Part shown: positions 31,512 through 36,354 of the stretch, piece after piece | Layout: every line of letters begins with the position of its first letter | Position numbering within the stretch: the first letter of the stretch is position 1 | From: a virus | DNA: 39,081 nucleotides | Reading direction: 5' to 3' (one strand) | Virus record (IMG/VR): IMGVR_UViG_3300008453_000559 | Span: 1-39,081 of that record | Notes under the pieces: generated by a model | Told to the model about the DNA's origin: nothing | Seen by the model: the letters and a program-made list of their open reading frames with translations, nothing else | Databases searched by the model: none | Program-made: the position numbers and the translations under genes

Positions 31512-31672
31512 GCTGTCACCTCTCTAACAATGTAATCAGCATCTTCAGCAAGGTCAATACCATAAGCCTCAATAATTGTTTCATGGGCTGTACGCATAGC
31601 CTTAACCTCGTCATAGGCAAGAATATTAATAACTTCTGTGCCTAAATTAACTATGACTTTATACTCTTTCAT
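31508..31672 (-). CDS. Small hypothetical protein, 54 aa
   Basis: Start ATG after the leader ACAGAAATGGAGAAACGA, the same ribosome-site sequence as at 30922 and 33970. Product MKEYKVIVNLGTEVINILAY then DEVKAMRTAHETIIEAYG: two strands and a helix, like a minimal beta-alpha fold. Stop overlaps the next start (ATGA). Confidence 0.7.
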   Translation of the reverse strand: MKEYKVIVNLGTEVINILAYDEVKAMRTAHETIIEAYGIDLAEDADYIVREVTA

Positions 31673-31696
31673 TCGTTTCTCCATTTCTGTTAATCA

Positions 31697-31942
31697 CTAC
31701 CTATTCAAACGCCAATCTGGCGAATGCTCTAACACTTCACGAACATCATCAGGTGTTGCGTCAATGATATCCTCAAAGTCCTCAAACCAATCTTCTGATT
31801 TCCATATGCGATAAGAAACCAGCAATTGATTATCTTTATACTCAGTGAACTCATACTCACCAATAACAGCACACTTTTTCTTGTCGTCATAGTGAATTGT
31901 GTAATCGTCACTAAGTTCAGCCAATATTTCACCTATTCTCAT
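31697..31942 (-). CDS. Hypothetical acidic protein, 81 aa
   Basis: Start overlaps the preceding stop (TAATG). Sequence MRIGEILAELSDDYTIHYDD with a Trp/Asp-rich middle (SEDWFEDFEDIID) and strong negative charge. It could be a DNA mimic or inhibitor by composition, a weak guess. No family known. Confidence 0.65.
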   Translation of the reverse strand: MRIGEILAELSDDYTIHYDDKKKCAVIGEYEFTEYKDNQLLVSYRIWKSEDWFEDFEDIIDATPDDVREVLEHSPDWRLNR

Positions 31943-32607
31943 TATTGTTCCTCTCGTTTCTTAATAATTATATCTGCTAATAGTTTAGTGTTATTGCCAT
32001 GTAAAACGAACTCAACAATAGGGCGTGTCTCAGAACTTGTTGAACATAATCTACAAGTTGAACACTTAACTCTGTCATCAAGTTGATTAGGGCAAGAAAC
32101 AACTCTGCGACCAGCAATTCTTGTACCCGTCAGGGTACTATCTTTTGGTGATTCAATAATTGCTTGCCAACCATTAGCCAATGCCTTCTCTACTTCTTGA
32201 GGTGTTTCACAACTAGCATTCAGCACCCAGCCGTCAATCTCAACAGGTGAGCGATTACGCCAGTCATGAGTGTAGCCGTAGCCACGCAAGTCTTTGCGTT
32301 CCTTGTGCAACTTGTTAGCCTCGGCTATGTATTCATCATCAACATCACCAGATACTAGATGACGAACAACAGATTTGTATGGAGTTTGTGTTGTAAGCCG
32401 AACGAACGCTTCTTGGACAGACTTGCCATACTTCTTAGCAAGTGCAAATGAACCTCCACCTGCACCAGCAGACGCATAGCACTTAGGTTTGCCGTCAATG
32501 AACAACGGACAATCACTAGCACATGTGTCAGGTGTGCGATAAGTTGCAGCCATACTCCCTAACTTTTTATTATGGGAGATAGGTGACCCGATTGTAGGCA
32601 CGACCAT
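31942..32607 (-). CDS. Conserved Cys-rich actinophage protein (gp88/DUF7227-like), 221 aa
   Basis: Start set at ATG 32607 with GAGAAAGGA upstream. After ISHNKKLGSMAATYRTPDTC the protein shows CASDCPLFIDGKPKCYA, then an Ala/Gly/Ser stretch, RGYGYTHDWRN, and C-x-x-C-x-x-C near the end (CSTCRLC). Many cysteines and a His/Trp segment suggest a metal or Fe-S site. Related proteins are common in actinophages (gp88 family by memory), function unknown. A GTACCC hairpin lies inside its coding sequence at 32123. Confidence 0.7.
   Translation of the reverse strand: MVVPTIGSPISHNKKLGSMAATYRTPDTCASDCPLFIDGKPKCYASAGAGGGSFALAKKYGKSVQEAFVRLTTQTPYKSVVRHLVSGDVDDEYIAEANKLHKERKDLRGYGYTHDWRNRSPVEIDGWVLNASCETPQEVEKALANGWQAIIESPKDSTLTGTRIAGRRVVSCPNQLDDRVKCSTCRLCSTSSETRPIVEFVLHGNNTKLLADIIIKKREEQ
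32123..32138. repeat. GTACCC-N4-GGGTAC hairpin, copy 3 (inside a gene)
   Basis: GTCA loop on the plus strand; located within coding bases of the gp88-like gene (encoding STLTGT). No start codon follows closely, so it does not fit the leader pattern. Confidence 0.75.
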
Positions 32608-32797
32608 TTCCTTTCTCGTAGTGTTGTGTTTGTAAATATCTTTCGGGCTCGGTAACATCAAACCCGACAGGTATAACTTGAATATGCTCTTGCATGAAAG
32701 AACTTTCCTGCATGAGTGCCTCAAGATATGTCGGTGTCATCAAACGCTCAGCAATAATCTTGTCGATTTCTTCCTGAGACATATTCTTATCTTTCAT
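32570..32797 (-). CDS. Hypothetical helical protein, 75 aa
   Basis: I use the ATG at 32797 (MKDKNMSQEEIDKIIAERLM), which overlaps the DUF4192-like stop; GGTGG lies just upstream. Gln/Glu/His-rich with a Tyr-Glu-Lys tail (YLQTQHYEKGNGRAYNR). No family known. The next gene starts inside its 3' end. Confidence 0.6.
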   Translation of the reverse strand: MKDKNMSQEEIDKIIAERLMTPTYLEALMQESSFMQEHIQVIPVGFDVTEPERYLQTQHYEKGNGRAYNRVTYLP

Positions 32798-33236
32798 GAC
32801 CACCCACAGGACAGCAGTTCTCGTTATCAATACATAGATAAGAGCCCCAATGGGTATCGGTTATGTACAAGATATCTCTAACGACAATATCTGGACCATA
32901 ATCATTCATCAAGTCATCAGCGAACACGCGATACTTGTCTGGTTCTGATATATACAAACAGAAAATGACTTGGTTATCATAATCTAACCCTGCTTGTATC
33001 TCTGCATATGCTTCACCAATTAAGTCATCAGATATATCAATGGACTTAATCTTTTCCACATAATCATCATCAGTTGTAATCATCACTAAAGTTTTATCTT
33101 TAGGTGTTGAACCAATAATGGTAGGCAATAGTTGAACCAAGTCATTTGGTCCATTAACAATTTGCCTTGTATCTTTTACTTTTTTTACTACGCCAACTTT
33201 TTCTCGTAGTACTTTTATTTCTTTTTCTTTCAACAT
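32787..33236 (-). CDS. DUF4192-like actinobacterial protein, 149 aa
   Basis: NDLVQLLPTIIGSTPKDKTLVMI is the opening of DUF4192 (P-x-D-L-x-x-x-L-P-x-x-x-G-x-x-P-x-x-S/T-L-V), and the end has WGSYLCIDNENCCPVGGH, the W-x-S/G-x-x-C ... CCP-x-x-G tail of that family. DUF4192 is largely limited to Actinobacteria; function unknown. It is shorter than most chromosomal members. Leader contains a large hairpin (33255-33294) and the ribosome site ATTTGAGGAGGAA. Confidence 0.8.
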   Translation of the reverse strand: MLKEKEIKVLREKVGVVKKVKDTRQIVNGPNDLVQLLPTIIGSTPKDKTLVMITTDDDYVEKIKSIDISDDLIGEAYAEIQAGLDYDNQVIFCLYISEPDKYRVFADDLMNDYGPDIVVRDILYITDTHWGSYLCIDNENCCPVGGHER

Positions 33237-33254
33237 ATTTCCTCCTCAAATAGT

Positions 33255-33294
33255 GATAGCCCAAGCGAGAAAGAGAGAAACAACTTGGGCTATC
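33255..33294 (-). promoter_or_regulatory. 11-bp perfect hairpin in the leader of the DUF4192-like gene
   Basis: GATAGCCCAAG (33255-33265) pairs with CTTGGGCTATC (33284-33294) around an 18-base purine/pyrimidine loop. It sits between the GTACCC hairpin (33301) and the ribosome site (33239-33251). No U-tract follows, so a stability or translation-control element is more likely than a terminator. Confidence 0.7.
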
Positions 33295-33300
33295 TGGTCG

Positions 33301-33316
33301 GTACCCGTTCGGGTAC
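33301..33316. repeat. GTACCC-N4-GGGTAC hairpin, copy 4
   Basis: GTTC loop; between the stop at 33325 and the large leader hairpin of the gene starting at 33236. A T-run (33320-33326 side) flanks it on the plus strand. Confidence 0.85.
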
Positions 33317-33324
33317 ACGTTTTT

Positions 33325-33567
33325 TTATTTTAGCAAAGAGTTTAATTCTTTCTTAATCTCTCTTGCTTTATCTCCACGCCAAGTGCTGGCATTAGCCAGA
33401 AAATAGCGAACAACACTATCGGCACGCTCATAAATATACATGTCTTTAATGTTGTCAATCATACTCATGGCTTCAAGATATGGTTTAGCATAAATGCTTA
33501 TGCCCTTACCTTGTTTGGACCAATCATTTTCAATCTCTTTTGCTATCTCATAAATAGGTCTAGACAT
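33325..33567 (-). CDS. Conserved small phage protein, 80 aa
   Basis: Start ATG at 33567 (MSRPIYEIAKEIENDWSKQG) with GAGGGG seven bases upstream; it overlaps the preceding stop. Continues KGISIYAKPYLEAMSMI and ends in a Lys/Glu helix. I know very similar proteins from actinophages (IYEIAxEIxxDW...YAxPYLxAM), annotated as hypothetical. Confidence 0.75.
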   Translation of the reverse strand: MSRPIYEIAKEIENDWSKQGKGISIYAKPYLEAMSMIDNIKDMYIYERADSVVRYFLANASTWRGDKAREIKKELNSLLK

Positions 33568-33970
33568 TGAACGCCCCCTCGAATTCCTTAGGTTGCAAAC
33601 CATTACGGCATGCCTGAACTGACTTACTGATTAGTGCTCGCAGATTGTTAGTAGGGTGTGGCTCTATATCATCTAGCAAGAACTCGGTGTTATCCAAGTC
33701 ACCAGCCAGAAAAGTCATAGAACTAATCACATCCATAGCCAACGACCAGTGGTCATAGTTTTCACTATCTGTTTTAACCATATGACCAGCCAAAGTATCT
33801 GCAATATGCATTCTCTGCTTACTGGTCTTATATGTCCTAACTAAAAAAGAAAGATACACATCTCTTTCACGAATGAAATCACCATTCTCTTTCAGTTGAA
33901 TATCAAACTTCTCTAACATATTGTCAAAGTCATTTAATATTGTTTTCTTATTTAACTTTGTCACTTTCAT
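33560..33970 (-). CDS. Hypothetical helical protein, 136 aa
   Basis: Start ATG at 33970 (MKVTKLNKKTIL) follows the leader ACAGAAATGGAG; the longer frame to 34003 only encodes the hairpin sequence. All-helical, with DVYLSFLVRTYKTSKQRMHIADTLAGHM and a Pro/His turn. Frequently paired with the previous gene in actinophages, as I recall; function unknown. Confidence 0.7.
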   Translation of the reverse strand: MKVTKLNKKTILNDFDNMLEKFDIQLKENGDFIRERDVYLSFLVRTYKTSKQRMHIADTLAGHMVKTDSENYDHWSLAMDVISSMTFLAGDLDNTEFLLDDIEPHPTNNLRALISKSVQACRNGLQPKEFEGAFNV

Positions 33971-33980
33971 CTCCATTTCT

Positions 33981-33996
33981 GTACCCTGTCGGGTAC
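33981..33996. repeat. GTACCC-N4-GGGTAC hairpin, copy 5
   Basis: TGTC loop, immediately upstream of the ribosome site of the gene starting at 33970, in the same arrangement as copy 2. Confidence 0.85.
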
Positions 33997-34024
33997 TAAT
34001 CAACTACCCCTCAGCAGTTGAAAT

Positions 34025-34150
34025 CTACATACCTAACATACCTCTAATACTATCAGCAAACGCAACAATGGTCAATGATATTGCAAAGATACTGAATATC
34101 ATCAACTTCTCGCCACGCCTAGTTAAAATGATAGGTGCTTTACTTTTCAT
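34025..34150 (-). CDS. Tiny single-pass membrane protein, 41 aa
   Basis: ATG overlaps the 3' end of the zinc-ribbon gene at 34140. Basic N-terminus (MKSKAPIILTRRGEKL), then a hydrophobic helix (about 17-31; MIFSIFAISLTIVAF) and a short tail: a positive-inside single-pass protein. Candidates are a superinfection or lysis regulator, undetermined. Confidence 0.65.
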   Translation of the reverse strand: MKSKAPIILTRRGEKLMIFSIFAISLTIVAFADSIRGMLGM

Positions 34151-34259
34151 TTGCACCTACTGTCACAATGTAATTAAATAAACAATCATCACACCGAATA
34201 AGTGCTTGCGTTGTATATTCAATTTGATTATCACAATCAATACATTTAATGCTACTCAT
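34140..34259 (-). CDS. Minimal zinc-ribbon protein, 39 aa
   Basis: Start overlaps the preceding stop (ATGA). Two CxxC pairs, C6-x2-C9 and C23-x2-C26 (IKCIDCDNQ and IRCDDCLF), 14 residues apart, the size of a single zinc ribbon. The rest is Ile/Tyr-rich. No specific family. Confidence 0.7.
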   Translation of the reverse strand: MSSIKCIDCDNQIEYTTQALIRCDDCLFNYIVTVGANEK

Positions 34260-34447
34260 TGTCGTCCTCCCTCCTCAGTAACTTGTAACACTTTCAACCA
34301 GTAAGCCTCACACGCTTTTAAGTCGCGTGAGACTTGAAGATTAGTGAAAGAGGTTCTAGTACCCTTACGGGTACGATTACCAACCATCACCAGCGAACGG
34401 GTCTTAATCACCCTTCGAGTAGGTATGCCGTGTTTATACTTCTTCAC
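34256..34447 (-). CDS. Small basic protein, 63 aa
   Basis: Start set at GTG 34447 (product begins MKKYKHGIPTRRVI) with GAGG seven bases upstream; a longer frame to 34492 would lie wholly over the Cys peptide. Contains RTRKGTRTSFTNLQ and a Lys/Ala/Trp helix. Strongly basic, possibly nucleic-acid binding. A GTACCC hairpin (34359) is inside its coding sequence. Confidence 0.6.
   Translation of the reverse strand: MKKYKHGIPTRRVIKTRSLVMVGNRTRKGTRTSFTNLQVSRDLKACEAYWLKVLQVTEEGGRQ
34359..34374. repeat. GTACCC-N4-GGGTAC hairpin, copy 6 (inside a gene)
   Basis: TTAC loop; within the coding sequence of 34256-34447, encoding the RTRKGT stretch. Second copy found inside a gene. Confidence 0.75.
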
Positions 34448-34523
34448 AGCACACCTCACAGTTGCAATTAGCCTTACATTGTTCGCACCCATTCTGGCAA
34501 TCGCCTAAATGAATTGTTGTCAT
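34434..34523 (-). CDS. Cys-rich peptide, 29 aa with seven Cys; first gene of the accessory operon
   Basis: ATG at 34523 preceded by GAGGAGGAGAG, the best ribosome site of the region. Product MTTIHLGDCQNGCEQCKANC with N-C-E-V-C-C-E-E-V: cysteines at 9, 13, 16, 20, 22, 25 and 26. The spacing suits a metal-binding knuckle or thiol peptide. It is first behind the near-consensus promoter at 34574-34602. Overlaps the next gene by 14 bases. Confidence 0.7.
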   Translation of the reverse strand: MTTIHLGDCQNGCEQCKANCNCEVCCEEV

Positions 34524-34537
34524 ACTCTCCTCCTCTT

Positions 34538-34553
34538 GTACCCCTACGGGTAC
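34538..34553. repeat. GTACCC-N4-GGGTAC hairpin, copy 7
   Basis: CTAC loop; in the leader of the Cys-rich peptide gene, about 15 bases before its ATG and 14 bases after the predicted transcript start. Confidence 0.85.
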
Positions 34554-34560
34554 ACTCTCA

Positions 34561-34576
34561 ACTTGATATATCAAGT
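34561..34576. promoter_or_regulatory. Operator-like perfect palindrome
   Basis: ACTTGATATATCAAGT is a perfect 16-base inverted repeat that overlaps the -10 box and transcript start of the promoter at 34574-34602. The position suits repressor binding that blocks RNA polymerase. Binding protein unknown; the HTH protein at 34755 and the sigma-like protein are candidates. Confidence 0.65.
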
Positions 34577-34602
34577 ATACCAGATTTGCAGTGTGATGTC
34601 AA
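34574..34602 (-). promoter_or_regulatory. Near-consensus sigma-70 promoter of the accessory operon
   Basis: Minus strand: TTGACA (34597-34602), 17-base spacer, TATACT (34574-34579), preceded by TGG. Eleven of twelve consensus bases. This is the strongest promoter I can see in the window and it reads leftward through about 19 small genes, so it is probably an immediate-early promoter for host RNA polymerase. Confidence 0.8.
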
Positions 34603-34655
34603 GCACATTTGCACTAACGGGGCAGTCAAAAATTGGCGTACGGGGTCGTCAGAAA

Positions 34656-34700
34656 AAGTTTGTTGCGAGCCACAAGTTTGTGGCGAGAGTTTGTTGCGAA
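34656..34700 (+). repeat. Three direct repeats of the AGTTTGTKGCGA type, downstream of the HTH gene
   Basis: Copies at 34656-34669 (AAGTTTGTTGCGAG), 34674-34687 (AAGTTTGTGGCGAG) and 34687-34700 (GAGTTTGTTGCGAA), 18 and 13 bases apart. Same family as the five copies at 35587-35695. They lie between the promoter at 34574 and the HTH-gene terminator. Confidence 0.75.
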
Positions 34701-34711
34701 AAATTTTTGGC

Positions 34712-34740
34712 AAAAAAAATAACCCCCGATTTCTCGGGGG
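34712..34740 (-). terminator. Terminator of the HTH gene
   Basis: On the minus strand CCCCCGA and TCGGGGG (34734-34740 and 34723-34729) pair around a 4-base GAAA loop and are followed by TTATTTTTTTT. It closes the single-gene unit 34755-35435 and separates it from the accessory operon. Confidence 0.9.
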
Positions 34741-34754
34741 CTACTTCTGAAGTC

Positions 34755-35435
34755 CTAGGCGTTAACCTTGGATTTCTTTCCTGCTTGCAATGCTTGCCAT
34801 TGGTCGAGCAATTGCTTTTCTTGTTCGGCAATTTTCTTCGGCATTACATTAATTACTTGTGCCCTGATTTGCTTGAACGCGTTCCATCTGTCCATTTCAG
34901 CAATTGAAGAGTCACCTAGTAATTCGATAACTTTATCGACTGCCTTTCCTAATTTTTTGGAACTATCGTTTTTCTTTTCTTCCTTTTCTGCCTTGACCTC
35001 TTCGACAGACTTTTCACCTGAAATCAATTCAGTGATTAATTTAGGGTCATCATGGGTCAACGCTTTCACTTGCAACTCGTCAAGTCCACGACTAGCCAAA
35101 TCGTCCGAGGTGTGAACTTTAAACACTCGACCAGATTTGATAATGCGACTCATTTTGTTTTTGTCGATTTCTAAGAAATCGGCTAATTCTTGCTGAGTCT
35201 TAAATACTTTATCCTCAATCGCTGAAAGTGCTGACACACTTGCAACTCTGAAAGATTGGCAAGCATCAGCATAGGTCGCTGATTTCTTTATATCTTTTAA
35301 GAGTTCGCTCACTTTATTTTCTGCGACCTCAGCAGATATGAAAAGGCTCTTCACCTCTTCTTGCCTTGCCATTAATACTTTTACATCTTCAATTGCTTGA
35401 ACTGCTTTCATTTTCTTTTCTTCTGCTTTATTCAT
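34755..35435 (-). CDS. ParB-like HTH DNA-binding protein beside the putative origin, 226 aa
   Basis: Central HTH at about residues 78-105 (FKTQQELADFLEIDKNKMSRIIKSG) of the ParB/KorB kind, between two charged coiled-coil arms (1-55 and 145-225). The ParB N-terminal CTP-binding motifs are absent and no ParA gene exists, so it is not a standard partition protein. It lies between two sets of direct repeats and beside seven DnaA boxes, the layout of a plasmid replication or copy-control locus. Likely role: origin binding or repression of its own transcription. Purine-rich leader and a GTACCC hairpin just upstream. Confidence 0.7.
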   Translation of the reverse strand: MNKAEEKKMKAVQAIEDVKVLMARQEEVKSLFISAEVAENKVSELLKDIKKSATYADACQSFRVASVSALSAIEDKVFKTQQELADFLEIDKNKMSRIIKSGRVFKVHTSDDLASRGLDELQVKALTHDDPKLITELISGEKSVEEVKAEKEEKKNDSSKKLGKAVDKVIELLGDSSIAEMDRWNAFKQIRAQVINVMPKKIAEQEKQLLDQWQALQAGKKSKVNA

Positions 35436-35460
35436 TTTCTTTTCTCTCTTCTCTCTTCGG

Positions 35461-35476
35461 GTACCCGTTCGGGTAC
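35461..35476. repeat. GTACCC-N4-GGGTAC hairpin, copy 8
   Basis: GTTC loop; 26 bases before the HTH-gene start, in its leader. Directly adjoining GG extends one arm to GGGTACCC, itself a palindrome. Confidence 0.85.
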
Positions 35477-35550
35477 TTAACCGATACCTCTAGTATTCCA
35501 GAAAATTGGCAAAATGGGGGGATTTGGAAGAGTTTTTTTTCAATTTTCCA

Positions 35551-35566
35551 TGTGATTTACATCACA
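35551..35566. promoter_or_regulatory. CRP/GlxR-type operator
   Basis: TGTGATTTACATCACA fits both the CRP core (TGTGA-N6-TCACA) and the actinobacterial GlxR consensus TGTGA-NN-TA-NN-TCACA with no mismatch. It lies 116 bases upstream of the HTH gene, between that gene and the direct repeats. A host cAMP-receptor type regulator could set expression or origin use. Confidence 0.65.
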
Positions 35567-35586
35567 CCCATTTGTCCGAAATGTCC

Positions 35587-35695
35587 GAGTTTGTGTCCGA
35601 AAAGTTTGTGGCGAAAAAATCGGACATATCAGGACAATTCGGACATCGAGTTTGTGGTGAAAAAATAGGTTTGTTTCGGTAAAGTTTGTGGCGAA
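35587..35695 (+). repeat. Five direct repeats of the AGTTTGTGGCGAA type (iteron-like)
   Basis: Copies at 35587-35600 (ends GTCCGA), 35602-35615 and 35682-35695 (both AAGTTTGTGGCGAA), 35648-35661 (GAGTTTGTGGTGAA) and a diverged one at 35667-35680. All have the same orientation, and the last runs directly into the first DnaA box. TCGGAC and GTCCGA words are interspersed. Spacings are irregular (15, 46, 19, 15), so this is iteron-like but not a regular array. Confidence 0.75.
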
Positions 35696-35697
35696 AG

Positions 35698-35838
35698 TTA
35701 TCCACAGGTTATCCACACCTGTGCATAAGTCCTGTGGATAACTATTTAACTATCGGAGTGTTGCCTGTGGATAACATGTGAACAACCAGCCCCACTTATC
35801 CACAACTTATCCACACCCTGTGCATATCATGTGGATAA
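35698..35838. other. Putative replication origin: seven perfect DnaA boxes
   Basis: TTATCCACA occurs forward at 35698, 35709, 35796 and 35807, and reversed (TGTGGATAA) at 35733, 35766 and 35830. Six of them form two copies of one module: two forward boxes two bases apart, the word CTGTGCATA, then a reversed box; the seventh is alone in the middle. Such density of perfect boxes is a host-DnaA binding site. With adjoining direct repeats and an HTH gene this is best read as the phage origin; DnaA titration is an alternative. Confidence 0.75.
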
Positions 35839-36354
35839 CATTGTTATCAAATCGTAACCTAAGACATGCCGTTCATAAGTTGACAATCGTTTCATTTAGT
35901 CACTCACCAAATCCACCAGCACCACGAGGCGAACCCTAGGACATGCTAGGAGATAGTCCGTCACGACACATCTTACATTGGTTAGCATTAGCAGAATTAG
36001 TACCAGATTAGATAGGATAAGGACAATTTTTAGGGCTTTGACCCCCCCATTTTAAGTTTTTTGAGGGGGACGATATAACACTCCCTTCATATATTTTTGT
36101 TGGTTATTTGCCCTCTGACCTGCGGAAACGTGTTGTTATCTTTTTGGTATCGTTTTTTCTGTTACCATTTGCTTTGGTAACGACTTAGTTATAGTGTAAG
36201 GGTTTTTTTATAGGTTGGCTGGTATTAAAGCCAACCAGCCAACACTATAGTATTATATATATTATTATATTACTACTACCACTGGTTAGGCTATAATAGC
36301 CGCCTAACCTACAACCCACATGCTTATGAGAATGGCTTTTAGAAGGGGCGTGTA
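35839..36354. other. Non-coding region between origin and terminase (516 bases) with several inverted repeats
   Basis: No credible gene found. Visible: GTTACCA/TGGTAAC (36161-36167, 36175-36181); GGTTGGCT/AGCCAACC (36213-36220, 36229-36236), which can also pair as GTTGGCTGG/CCAGCCAAC; an AT-only tract near 36246-36271; GGTTAGGC/GCCTAACC (36284-36291, 36302-36309); and a C-run and G-run at 36042 and 36065. A packaging site (pac or cos) next to terminase is expected here but cannot be recognised by eye. Confidence 0.55.
36284..36309 (+). promoter_or_regulatory. Terminase-operon -10 box inside a palindrome
   Basis: TATAAT (36292-36297) stands in the loop of GGTTAGGC/GCCTAACC, 58 bases before the terminase start. 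No good -35 is present at 16-18 bases, so it may need an activator or alternative sigma. The palindrome is positioned as an operator for late-gene control. Confidence 0.5.

Noticed and set aside
34755-35435. HTH protein called as ParB of a ParAB partition system
   Set aside because: No ParA, no CTP-binding motifs, and the flanking repeats are direct and not parS palindromes.
28570-35480. Repeated palindromes considered as a CRISPR array
   Set aside because: Spacing is irregular (hundreds to thousands of bases), repeats are 16 bases, and genes lie between; not an array.
35943-36011. Possible 22-codon ORF (MLGDSPSRHI start) in the non-coding region
   Set aside because: CTAGG upstream is a poor ribosome site and no coupled gene follows; likely chance.
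36042-36069. C-run and G-run able to pair, as a terminator
   Set aside because: Loop is long and A/T-rich and no U-tract follows in either direction.
36243-36250. CACTATAG, like the core of a T7 promoter
   Set aside because: No phage RNA polymerase gene in the window, no further match to the 23-base consensus, and no second copy seen.
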